Shown here: positions 6,591 through 11,807 of the stretch, in pieces
How the letters are laid out: each line of letters opens with the position of its first letter
Numbering within the stretch: position 1 is the first letter of the stretch
From: Actinomycetes bacterium
GTDB taxonomy: Bacteria > Actinomycetota > Acidimicrobiia > Acidimicrobiales > Palsa-688
Direction of reading: 5' to 3'
NCBI GenBank assembly: GCA_021816565.1
Contig: JAKAXN010000112.1
Span: forward strand, 1-11,807
DNA: 11,807 nt
Notes under the pieces: model-generated
What the model was told of the DNA's origin: nothing
The model's input: only the letters and a program-made list of their open reading frames with translations
Databases searched by the model: none
Translations under genes and position numbers: made by a program

Positions 6591-6610
6591 AGCCGGATCC
6601 AGCCGGATCC
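6591..6610 (+). repeat. Tandem 10-base repeat in the slipin-DUF2079 gap
   Basis: AGCCGGATCC occurs twice head to tail, followed by a partial echo (GAATCCAG). It lies 8 bases before the DUF2079 ATG, where a ribosome binding site would be expected; no AGGAGG-like sequence is present. Confidence 0.6.
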
Positions 6611-6618
6611 GAATCCAG

Positions 6619-7788
6619 ATGGATATGACGACGGCGGGCGCGGTGCAACCGGCGCGCGATGCCCTCGCCGCTCCCCGGCGGCGGCTGCTGCGCCTGATCG
6701 GCGTGGCCTTCGGGGCGCAGTTCCTGTGGATGGCCGGGTTCTCCGCGGTGGAGTTCCACTCCGGCGCCCTCACGCTGGACTTCTCCATCTTCTACCAGGC
6801 CGCCTGGCAGATCTCCCACGGCCACCTCGACCCGGTCAGCACCTCGCAGGGGTACGCCTTCTGGCGTGACCACGGGGAGGTGCTGATGTGGCCGCTGGCC
6901 CCGCTGTCCCTCCTGCCTCCTCACGGCCTGTGGTTGCTCTTCGCCCAGGACGGGGCCACCGCCGCCGCCGGCTGGGTGGCCGTGACGCTGGTGGCCGACC
7001 TGACCGGCCAGGCGGGGTGGCCGGCCCGCCTGCCCCCGGGCCTGGCCGTCGGCACCGCCGCTCTGCTGCTCCTGGCCAACCCGTGGGTCTACGACGCCGC
7101 CGGGTTCGATTTCCACATGCAGGCCTTCGCGGTGCTGGCCATCCTGCTCGCGGCCCGCAACCTCATCGGGGGGCGTCCGGCCCGCACCGCCGTGTACGTG
7201 GCCCTGGCCCTGGCGGCGGGGGACGTGGCCGGCACCTACGTGGTGGGGGTGGGCCTGACCGGGGTGCTCGTGGCCCGGTCGGAGGGCCGCCCGGTCCGTC
7301 CGGCGGTGGTGGTGGCCGGCGCCGGTCTGGCGTGGACCGCCCTGCTGTCGCTGCTCCACGCCAACCTGGGTTCCGGCCTGGCCTCGGCCTACGGCTACCT
7401 GGCCGGGGTGGCCCACCCCGGGCTGGCCGCCATCGCCGCCGGTGCCGTCGCCCACCCGGGCCGGGTCCTGGACCAGCTACGCCTGACCGGTGGCGACCTG
7501 TACGACACCGTTCTGCCGGTCGGACTGGTCGGGCTGGCCAGCCCGTGGTCGCCCGTGGCGTGGATAACCCTGCTGGCCGACGGGCTCCACCATGGCACCC
7601 AGTTCGCCCGGCCCATCATCCACCAGCCCATGCCGGTGTGGCCGTTCAGCGCCGTCGGCACCGTTTGGGGGCTGGGCTGGCTGGCCCGCCGGTCCCGCTA
7701 CGGGCTGCTCGCCGTGCCCATCGTGGTGGTCACCTCGCTGGTGTCGGCCGCCACCTGGCTGCCCCGCTACCCGGGCAACTGGCTGTAG
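6619..7788 (+). CDS. DUF2079 membrane protein, probably truncated by an in-frame stop
   Basis: The product is 389 residues and polytopic, with hydrophobic stretches at about 24-44, 91-109, 113-127, 141-155, 168-183, 190-218, 228-247, 262-278, 297-320 and 361-378. Features fitting DUF2079 are DFSIFYQAAWQISHGHLDP (54-72), a charged loop RDHGEVLMWPLAPLSLLP (83-100) ending at Q110, and DAAGFDFHMQAF (159-170) after a membrane segment. DUF2079 proteins look like GT-C-fold glycosyltransferases, but their reaction is unknown. The frame ends at TAG 7786-7788 just after a membrane segment; beyond it the same frame stays open to 8127 and encodes what looks like the soluble C-terminal part. The 39-base gap from the slipin gene suggests co-transcription. 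ATG 6619 and ATG 6625 are both possible; neither has a Shine-Dalgarno. Confidence 0.85.
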   Translation: MDMTTAGAVQPARDALAAPRRRLLRLIGVAFGAQFLWMAGFSAVEFHSGALTLDFSIFYQAAWQISHGHLDPVSTSQGYAFWRDHGEVLMWPLAPLSLLPPHGLWLLFAQDGATAAAGWVAVTLVADLTGQAGWPARLPPGLAVGTAALLLLANPWVYDAAGFDFHMQAFAVLAILLAARNLIGGRPARTAVYVALALAAGDVAGTYVVGVGLTGVLVARSEGRPVRPAVVVAGAGLAWTALLSLLHANLGSGLASAYGYLAGVAHPGLAAIAAGAVAHPGRVLDQLRLTGGDLYDTVLPVGLVGLASPWSPVAWITLLADGLHHGTQFARPIIHQPMPVWPFSAVGTVWGLGWLARRSRYGLLAVPIVVVTSLVSAATWLPRYPGNWL

Positions 7789-7809
7789 GTCCCCGCCGGG
7801 GCGTCGGCC

Positions 7810-8127
7810 GTGGTCCGCCACTGGGAGCGCGCCATCCCCTCCTCCGACGAGGTCGTGGTCTCCAACGGGGTGGCCGGCCGCTTCGCCGACCGGCGCTACA
7901 TCTACGTGCTCCTCTACGACAGCTCCTCGATACCCCTCTACGGCCGCCCGGTGTACTTCGTTCTGGCCCGTTCGGTCGGGATCGAGCCCCCGCAGACCCT
8001 GACCGCAGCCACGGCCGCGGCCGCCAGGGTCCACCCCGGCGCCCGGGTGCTGGCCGATCGGGACGGCATCGAGGTCATCTACTGGGACCCGCCACCAGGG
8101 CGGCACCGGCTCCACGCCCTGCCCTGA
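7810..8127 (+). CDS. C-terminal soluble part of the DUF2079 protein, cut off by an in-frame TAG
   Basis: The frame is exactly that of the preceding membrane protein, separated only by TAG 7786-7788. Seven sense codons (VPAGASA) join the stop to the GTG taken here as start, giving 105 residues. The stretch VVRHWERAIPSSDEVVVSNG, then GRFADRRYIY and GRPVYFVLA, resembles the periplasmic tail of DUF2079 and related GT-C membrane proteins, where a short domain follows the last membrane helix. It ends in ARVLADRDGIEVIYWDPP. No Shine-Dalgarno precedes the GTG and no signal peptide is present, so as a separate protein it would sit on the wrong side of the membrane. It is most likely the remainder of a broken gene, a sequencing error, or a read-through product. 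Confidence 0.6.
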   Translation: MVRHWERAIPSSDEVVVSNGVAGRFADRRYIYVLLYDSSSIPLYGRPVYFVLARSVGIEPPQTLTAATAAAARVHPGARVLADRDGIEVIYWDPPPGRHRLHALP

Positions 8128-8161
8128 GCGGCGAATCCGGCCCGGCCGTACGCGGCCCGGC

Positions 8162-8599
8162 TCAGCGCCTGAACAGCGCCCACAAGAGCCACAGGTCGAA
8201 CGCTCCGACGCCCACGGCGAGAACTCCGAAGATCGTTCCGAGGACCAGAGCGCCGGTGCGCAGCGAGCCGGGCTCGTTGACGTAGACGGCTTGCGACGGC
8301 GCCGCAGGGTCGTAGGCGACGGTCGCTACGGTGCCCTTCTTGATGCTCCCGCGGCTGTCGCCGGCGGCGGTGAAGGCGTGGTGGGTGCCGGATCGGTCCA
8401 CGAATGCGACCACCGGGCGCTGGTAGGTGATCTTGCCGGCGCGCCCGCCTCGATCACCGACGACGCTCCCGGTGGTGCGGACCCACCCGGCGGGGACGTG
8501 GGCAGGCGGGCTGCTGGTGGCGTACGCGTCGAGAGCGCTGAAGGCCTGCCAGGCCACGAAGAGGAAAGCGGCCAGCGCCGGCACGATCACCCACAGCAT
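8162..8599 (-). CDS. DUF3592 domain membrane protein
   Basis: The product is 145 residues from ATG 8599. An N-terminal membrane segment (about 2-20, MLWVIVPALAAFLFVAWQAF) and a C-terminal one (about 118-142, ending LLWALFRR) flank an extracytoplasmic beta-rich domain. That domain has the DUF3592 pattern: TTGSVVGD, then YQRPVVAFVDRSGTHHAF, KKGTVATVAYDPAAPSQAVYV. The frame is open upstream to 8836, but the extra residues are an Arg/Pro-rich shadow of the preceding gene. The start follows that gene by 26 bases; an AGGA touches the ATG, so GTG 8590, eight bases after the AGGA, could be the real start. It is the last gene of the minus-strand operon led by the WXG protein. DUF3592 has no established function; membrane topology suggests an envelope role. 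It converges on the DUF2079 remnant with 34 bases between and no clear terminator. Confidence 0.75.
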   Translation of the reverse strand: MLWVIVPALAAFLFVAWQAFSALDAYATSSPPAHVPAGWVRTTGSVVGDRGGRAGKITYQRPVVAFVDRSGTHHAFTAAGDSRGSIKKGTVATVAYDPAAPSQAVYVNEPGSLRTGALVLGTIFGVLAVGVGAFDLWLLWALFRR

Positions 8600-8625
8600 T
8601 CCTGTGAGGCGACCGGTGGGCCTCG

Positions 8626-9201
8626 TCAGCGTCCCAGCAGCCGCTTGAGGCGCTGTCCCAGCGGCACTCTCGGGGCGGGCACGTAGTAGGGCCGGCCGAC
8701 GGGGGCCATGGGGGCTTCGTCGTAGCCGGGGAAGGCCTTGGCCCGGGCGATCTGGTCGGCCTTGTAGTCCCGGTTGGTGATCTCGGTGTCGAAACCGCAG
8801 CCGTGGGCCCAGTCCTCCAGATCGTGTGTGCTCCACCCGTAGTTGGGGGCTATCAGCAGCACCCGGCCGGTGGCGTCGAGGAACACCAGACGCTTCATCT
8901 GGTCGGCGTGGAAGTAGCCGGGGGTGCCCTGGGTGGGACCGCGCATGTTGAGCGTGATCATCCGGGTGATCCCGTCGGGCAGGCGGTACCAGTCCCCCAC
9001 CGAGTCCACCAGCCCGGGCCCCCGCTCGTCGAGGGTGAGCCGGAAGTTGGCGAAGTAGCTGTCGAGACGGGCCTGGATGTCATCGGCTGGGATGGTGCGC
9101 AGCGCTTCCAGGTCGCCTTCGCAGAACGACCGGCTCCAGATGATCGGGTACGGCCCGCCGTAGTCGGGGTGCGGGACCAGCTCCATCGGGGTGGCGCTCA
9201 C
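8626..9201 (-). CDS. Protein of unknown family in the WXG-protein operon
   Basis: The product is 191 residues from GTG 9201 (VSATPMELVPHPDYGG). It appears soluble: no signal peptide or membrane segment. It is rich in aromatic residues and acidic overall with a basic tail (LGQRLKRLLGR). Recognisable blocks are PIIWSRSFCEGDLEALRTI, LNMRGPTQGTPGYFHADQ, RLVFLDATGRVLLIAPNYGW and YKADQIARAKAFPGYDEAP. I do not recognise the family. The GTG forms a 4-base GTGA overlap with the stop of the upstream gene, which fixes the start well and indicates translational coupling; the frame extends to 9414, but only through shadow sequence. Its place behind a WXG-type protein would suit an immunity protein, a chaperone or a second secreted component. 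That is inference from position only. Confidence 0.75.
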   Translation of the reverse strand: MSATPMELVPHPDYGGPYPIIWSRSFCEGDLEALRTIPADDIQARLDSYFANFRLTLDERGPGLVDSVGDWYRLPDGITRMITLNMRGPTQGTPGYFHADQMKRLVFLDATGRVLLIAPNYGWSTHDLEDWAHGCGFDTEITNRDYKADQIARAKAFPGYDEAPMAPVGRPYYVPAPRVPLGQRLKRLLGR

Positions 9202-9794
9202 CTGGCGCCGCCCGGGTCGGTCGCCGGTTCGGGACCGGTGGTGAAGCAGACGGTGGCGGCCAGCGCATCGAGCTCGGCGAAGACTGCCTGGCCGGGATCG
9301 GCGCCGACCGCGGAGCAGGTGACGACCGCGACCCGGTCGTCGTCGCCCGGGAACGGCACGTGGTAGGCCACGCATGCGGCCCGCCTCCCGTCGGCCGCCG
9401 CCCGGGGCGTCCACGCCAGCCGTCCGGCCGGCCCGGCCAACTCGAGCCAGCAGAGCTCCTCGGCGGCCTGCGTCCCGGGGTCGTCCGCAGCCAGCCGCTC
9501 GGCCTGCGCGGTGAGCTCGCCGACCGGGTAACCCTGGCGCACGGCGAGCACCAGGCCCGCCCCGACGTCACCGTCACCGAGGGTCCCGAAGGCGCACAGG
9601 AGCACCTCGGTCTCGGCCGCCTCGCGGGCCAGATCGGCCACGGTCGGGCGGAGCAGGGGGACCCACTCCTCACCACCGCCGTCACCGGCCCGTCCGAGGG
9701 CCGCGGCCGGGGGCAGCAGGTGCCATCCGCCGGGTACCGCGACGGTCACCCCGGTCACCTGCGGGCCCGGTGCACCCCGGACGTCAACCCCCAT
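9198..9794 (-). CDS. Hypothetical protein, possibly PsbP/Mog1-like, downstream of the WXG protein
   Basis: The product is 198 residues from ATG 9794. It begins VDVRGAPGPQVTGVTVAVPGGWHLLPP, continues through a helical part (LREAAETEVLL in consensus form, here LAREAAETEVLL) and ends with WTPRAAADGRRAACVAYHVP, DRVAVVTCSAV and FAELDALAATVCFTT. The order, 'vPxgW' start, middle helix, 'xYxVP' strand, 'vvTcS' strand and a C-terminal 'F-LDaxxxt' helix-strand, recalls LpqN/Mog1/PsbP-like folds common in Actinomycetota. This is a resemblance by eye, not a firm assignment. There is no signal peptide. It overlaps the WXG-protein gene by 11 bases and the next gene by 4, so all three are probably translated together. 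Such folds often act as binding or chaperone proteins, which would fit a partner of the WXG protein. Confidence 0.75.
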   Translation of the reverse strand: MGVDVRGAPGPQVTGVTVAVPGGWHLLPPAAALGRAGDGGGEEWVPLLRPTVADLAREAAETEVLLCAFGTLGDGDVGAGLVLAVRQGYPVGELTAQAERLAADDPGTQAAEELCWLELAGPAGRLAWTPRAAADGRRAACVAYHVPFPGDDDRVAVVTCSAVGADPGQAVFAELDALAATVCFTTGPEPATDPGGAR

Positions 9795-11514
9795 GGCTGG
9801 AGCCGCCGAGGACGTCGGTCCACGATCGCTTTTCGATGTAGGAGCCGAGCCCGGTGCCGGCGGCGCCCACGCCCACGTTGATCCGGTACAGGTTGGTGGC
9901 CGGTCCGTGCAGTTGCTCCTCGAGGCCCTTGGAGAAGACCTGGCGGAAGCCGCCGACCGCCTGCTCGCCCTCCGCGGCCGGCGGGTGGAGGATCTGGTCG
10001 GCGTAGGCCGACGGGTTCTTCACGAACTTGAGCGCCTTGGAGAAGGTGTTGCCGTCGGTGCGGAAATCGAAGGTGCGCAACGAGTACCGGAAACCGTTCC
10101 TGCCGCCCTTTCCCGGGAGATCGGCCAGCTCCTGGCGGACCGACGTGAGCTTGTCCTGCTGGTCGACGATCTGCTCTTCGATCGGCGCGGCGTCCGAACG
10201 CACCTGAGCGGCCATCTCGGTGGCCTTGGTGACCACCGTCTCGCCGTTGCGCCCGACCTGGAAGACCTGGGAGTCGCCGACGGAGTCCCAGCTGCTGGCT
10301 GCCTCCCGGTAGGGGGAGATCTCCTCCTGCAGCGCGCTCCCGGCCTTTTCCAGCTTGCCGGCGTCGCCGGCCAGGCGTTCGGCTTCCTCGACACCTTCTG
10401 CGGTCCGGCTCAGCATCTCGCCGGCCCCGAAGCCGAGGTCGCCCACGCCGTCGAGGATGACCGTGCTCCACTGGCCGTTGCCGGTGGCGGCCAGGACGGC
10501 ATCGTCGGCGGTGGCCCCGAGGGACGCGATCAGCGCCACCGGGAGGGCGATCGCACCCACGCCGGGCACCAGGGCCAGGAATCCGGCCACGGTGGCGATC
10601 CCGCCCAGCACCGCAGACGTGACCTTGAGCGCCTCGACCCAGTTGTGCTCCAGCCACTTCCCGGCGTCGACGGCCAGGGCCACTTCGGGGAAGGCGTACT
10701 GCCAGTTGTGCTCAGCGAAGTGGACCGCGTCGCCGGCCACGCCCTCCACGAAGTCCACTGCGTCCGACCACCACGAGTGGTGCGGATTGTGGATCCCGGC
10801 GTGGCTGGCGGCGGACAGGGTGGCGGCAACCTGGCTGGCCGCGGCCTGGGACTGGGTGCGGGCCGTGTTCGCCAGGGCCTTGGCCGCCTGCAGATTGGCC
10901 TGGGCCGCGGCCAGGTTGGCGTTGGCCGCCGCCAACTGGTTCGACGCCGCCTGGTAGTCGGACTGCAACGACGACAGGTGCGACGCCGTGGCCCCGCTCG
11001 GGTCCGGCGGAGCCGCCGCCGCTGCGGTGGCCGCCGAGTTGTAGGCGTCCTCGGCCGCCGACGCCGCGCTCGAAGCCGCGGCCACCCGCCCCTGCGCAGA
11101 GCGCACCTCGTCCAGCGCTATCTGGGCCTTGTACCAGGCCTGGACGGCCAGCTGCTGGGCCGACGCCAGCCGCGTCCAATAGCCGTCCAAGCCGTCGGCG
11201 GCGTCGCCGTACGAGGTGACCAGCTTGTCCATCTGCCCCGGCAGCTTGGCCAGATGGGGCCGGAAAGCCTCCGCCGCCGGCCCGGTCCACACCGCCTCCG
11301 AATCCCCGCCCACCGAGCGCAGCACCCGGTTGTGGACCGCCACCTCGTCGGCCAGACCGCGCAACTTCGCCCCGATGGCCCTCACCGCGTCCGGGTCCCC
11401 CGGCGCCGGGTTTCCACCGAACACCGACCAGTCGAAGCCGTCGATCCCGCCCACGTTAGGACCCCGCTGCCGCCAGCCGGTGATCTCGTAACCCGGACGG
11501 CCCGCCACGGACAT
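9784..11514 (-). CDS. WXG-motif type VII secretion-like protein with coiled coil and hydrophobic segment
   Basis: The product is 576 residues. The N-terminal part (38-120) is a helical hairpin of the WXG100/T7SS-signal type: GDPDAVRAIGAKLRGLADEV, the turn AVWTGPAAEAF with W76-T-G78, then LPGQMDKLVTSYGDAADGLDGYW. Residues 125-238 are an Ala/Gln/Ser-rich coiled coil broken by PPDPSG. Residues 245-292 contain the repeated EHNW (268-271 and 289-292). A hydrophobic segment with internal Gly and Pro lies at 298-330 (GFLALVPGVGAIALPVAL). The C-terminal 350-576 region is mixed helical with a second coiled coil (442-467) and no toxin motif I recognise. The ATG at 11514 follows a TATAAT promoter by about 38 bases; GAGGGG lies 13 bases before it. 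It is the first gene of a four-gene operon. Export by an ESX/T7SS system is inferred; no secretion genes are in the window. Confidence 0.85.
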   Translation of the reverse strand: MSVAGRPGYEITGWRQRGPNVGGIDGFDWSVFGGNPAPGDPDAVRAIGAKLRGLADEVAVHNRVLRSVGGDSEAVWTGPAAEAFRPHLAKLPGQMDKLVTSYGDAADGLDGYWTRLASAQQLAVQAWYKAQIALDEVRSAQGRVAAASSAASAAEDAYNSAATAAAAAPPDPSGATASHLSSLQSDYQAASNQLAAANANLAAAQANLQAAKALANTARTQSQAAASQVAATLSAASHAGIHNPHHSWWSDAVDFVEGVAGDAVHFAEHNWQYAFPEVALAVDAGKWLEHNWVEALKVTSAVLGGIATVAGFLALVPGVGAIALPVALIASLGATADDAVLAATGNGQWSTVILDGVGDLGFGAGEMLSRTAEGVEEAERLAGDAGKLEKAGSALQEEISPYREAASSWDSVGDSQVFQVGRNGETVVTKATEMAAQVRSDAAPIEEQIVDQQDKLTSVRQELADLPGKGGRNGFRYSLRTFDFRTDGNTFSKALKFVKNPSAYADQILHPPAAEGEQAVGGFRQVFSKGLEEQLHGPATNLYRINVGVGAAGTGLGSYIEKRSWTDVLGGSSHGG

Positions 11515-11552
11515 CCATCAGGTCTCACCCCTCGCAGGTCGTAGGTTCGCGG

Positions 11553-11558
11553 ATTATA
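11553..11558 (-). promoter_or_regulatory. TATAAT -10 box of the WXG-protein operon
   Basis: On the minus strand the six bases read TATAAT, a perfect match to the -10 consensus in a very GC-rich context. Transcription would start near 11546, giving a leader of about 32 bases. No good -35 lies at 16-19 bases upstream; the best match is TTCGGC at 11583-11578. Confidence 0.6.
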
Positions 11559-11662
11559 GCCCGAGAAGGCGAAACAGGCCGAACGCGACAGTCCGGCCCG
11601 ACCGCTCGAGCCCCCGCGATCAGGGGCGAAACCAGCGATGGCAGGGTAACTGGGGCCTCCGC

Positions 11663-11668
11663 TAGACT
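11663..11668 (+). promoter_or_regulatory. Possible -10 box of the tRNA-Gly gene
   Basis: TAGACT lies 17 bases before the tRNA 5' end and matches 4 of 6 consensus positions. No -35 was recognised. The rest of the 171-base gap to the divergent WXG operon shows no gene. Confidence 0.35.
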
Positions 11669-11685
11669 CGCCGAGCGGTAATCAC

Positions 11686-11759
11686 GCGAGCGTAGTTCAG
11701 AGGCAGAACATCAGCTTCCCAAGCTGAGAACGCGGGTTCGATTCCCGTCGCTCGCTCCA
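11686..11759 (+). tRNA. tRNA-Gly (anticodon CCC), CCA encoded
   Basis: The cloverleaf is complete. The acceptor stem GCGAGCG (11686-11692) pairs with CGCTCGC (11749-11755). The D arm is GTTC-AGAGGCA-GAAC. The anticodon stem TCAGC/GCTGA encloses loop TTCCCAA with anticodon CCC at 11718-11720. The T arm is CGGG-TTCGATT-CCCG, with canonical TTCGA. The discriminator is T11756 and CCA is encoded at 11757-11759. It reads glycine codon GGG, one of the frequent codons expected in a GC-rich genome. Confidence 0.96.
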
Positions 11760-11774
11760 TCCAAAGGTCCTGTT

Positions 11775-11798
11775 CAGGAGCCCTTTCGGGGGCTCCTG
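11775..11798 (+). terminator. Terminator hairpin after tRNA-Gly
   Basis: CAGGAGCCC (11775-11783) and GGGCTCCTG (11790-11798) form a perfect 9-bp stem with a 6-base loop, 16 bases after the tRNA. Only a weak T-containing tail (ATGTCTTCT) follows before the window ends. Confidence 0.75.
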
Positions 11799-11807
11799 AT
11801 GTCTTCT

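Noticed and set aside
8128..8161. Bidirectional terminator between the convergent DUF2079 remnant and DUF3592 gene
   Set aside because: The gap is GC-rich with partial self-complementarity around CGTACG, but no stem pairs well and no T tract is present.
9793..11544. Long open frame on the plus strand (583 codons) opposite the WXG protein gene
   Set aside because: The translation is Arg/Gly/Val/His-rich without any domain, while the minus strand carries a coherent WXG protein with its own promoter.
11686..11759. tRNA-Gly as an integration site for a genomic island carrying the WXG operon
   Set aside because: Integrative elements normally join at the tRNA 3' end. The operon lies on the 5' side, and no integrase or duplicated tRNA 3' end is visible.
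1..11807. CRISPR array, insertion sequence or transposase
   Set aside because: No regularly spaced repeats, no terminal inverted repeats flanking a gene, and no transposase-like protein were found.

Overview
The window is very GC-rich, with strong G/C bias at third codon positions. It encodes a WXG-type (type VII secretion-like) protein, a family III CoA transferase, many overlapping start/stop codons and few Shine-Dalgarno sites. This suggests a high-GC Actinomycetota genome, possibly of the Acidimicrobiia type; the class is an inference and cannot be fixed from this sequence alone.

Left part (1-4206): a light-response module. A minus-strand operon runs leftwards from about 2778. It holds a cobalamin-binding transcriptional regulator with the W-x9-EH signature of CarH/LitR photoreceptors, an FAD-dependent amine-oxidase-like protein, and a DUF1365 protein that runs off the left edge. 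Divergent from it, across only 33 bases, is a class I photolyase. The gap holds a good promoter for the photolyase (TTCACA, 17 bases, TAAAAT). A palindrome (TTTAG-TG-CTAAA) overlaps the -10 and is a candidate operator for the regulator. DUF1365 and the oxidoreductase normally travel with a cyclopropane-fatty-acid-synthase-like gene, so lipid modification is the expected second output, probably beyond the left edge.

Middle part (4258-8127), plus strand: a CaiB/BaiF family CoA transferase; a 288-base intergenic stretch with a perfect 13-bp hairpin and a tRNA-Ser-like but non-canonical sequence; an SPFH/slipin membrane protein; and a DUF2079 polytopic membrane protein. The DUF2079 reading frame is cut by one in-frame TAG, after which the same frame continues for 113 codons.

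Right part (8162-11514), minus strand: a compact four-gene operon behind a perfect TATAAT box. It encodes a 576-residue WXG-motif protein with an Ala-rich coiled coil and a hydrophobic segment, a 198-residue protein of possible PsbP/Mog1-like type, a 191-residue protein of unknown family, and a DUF3592 membrane protein. It is the best candidate here for an undescribed system: a possible secreted or surface protein with dedicated partners. A tRNA-Gly(CCC) gene with encoded CCA, followed by a terminator hairpin, closes the window.
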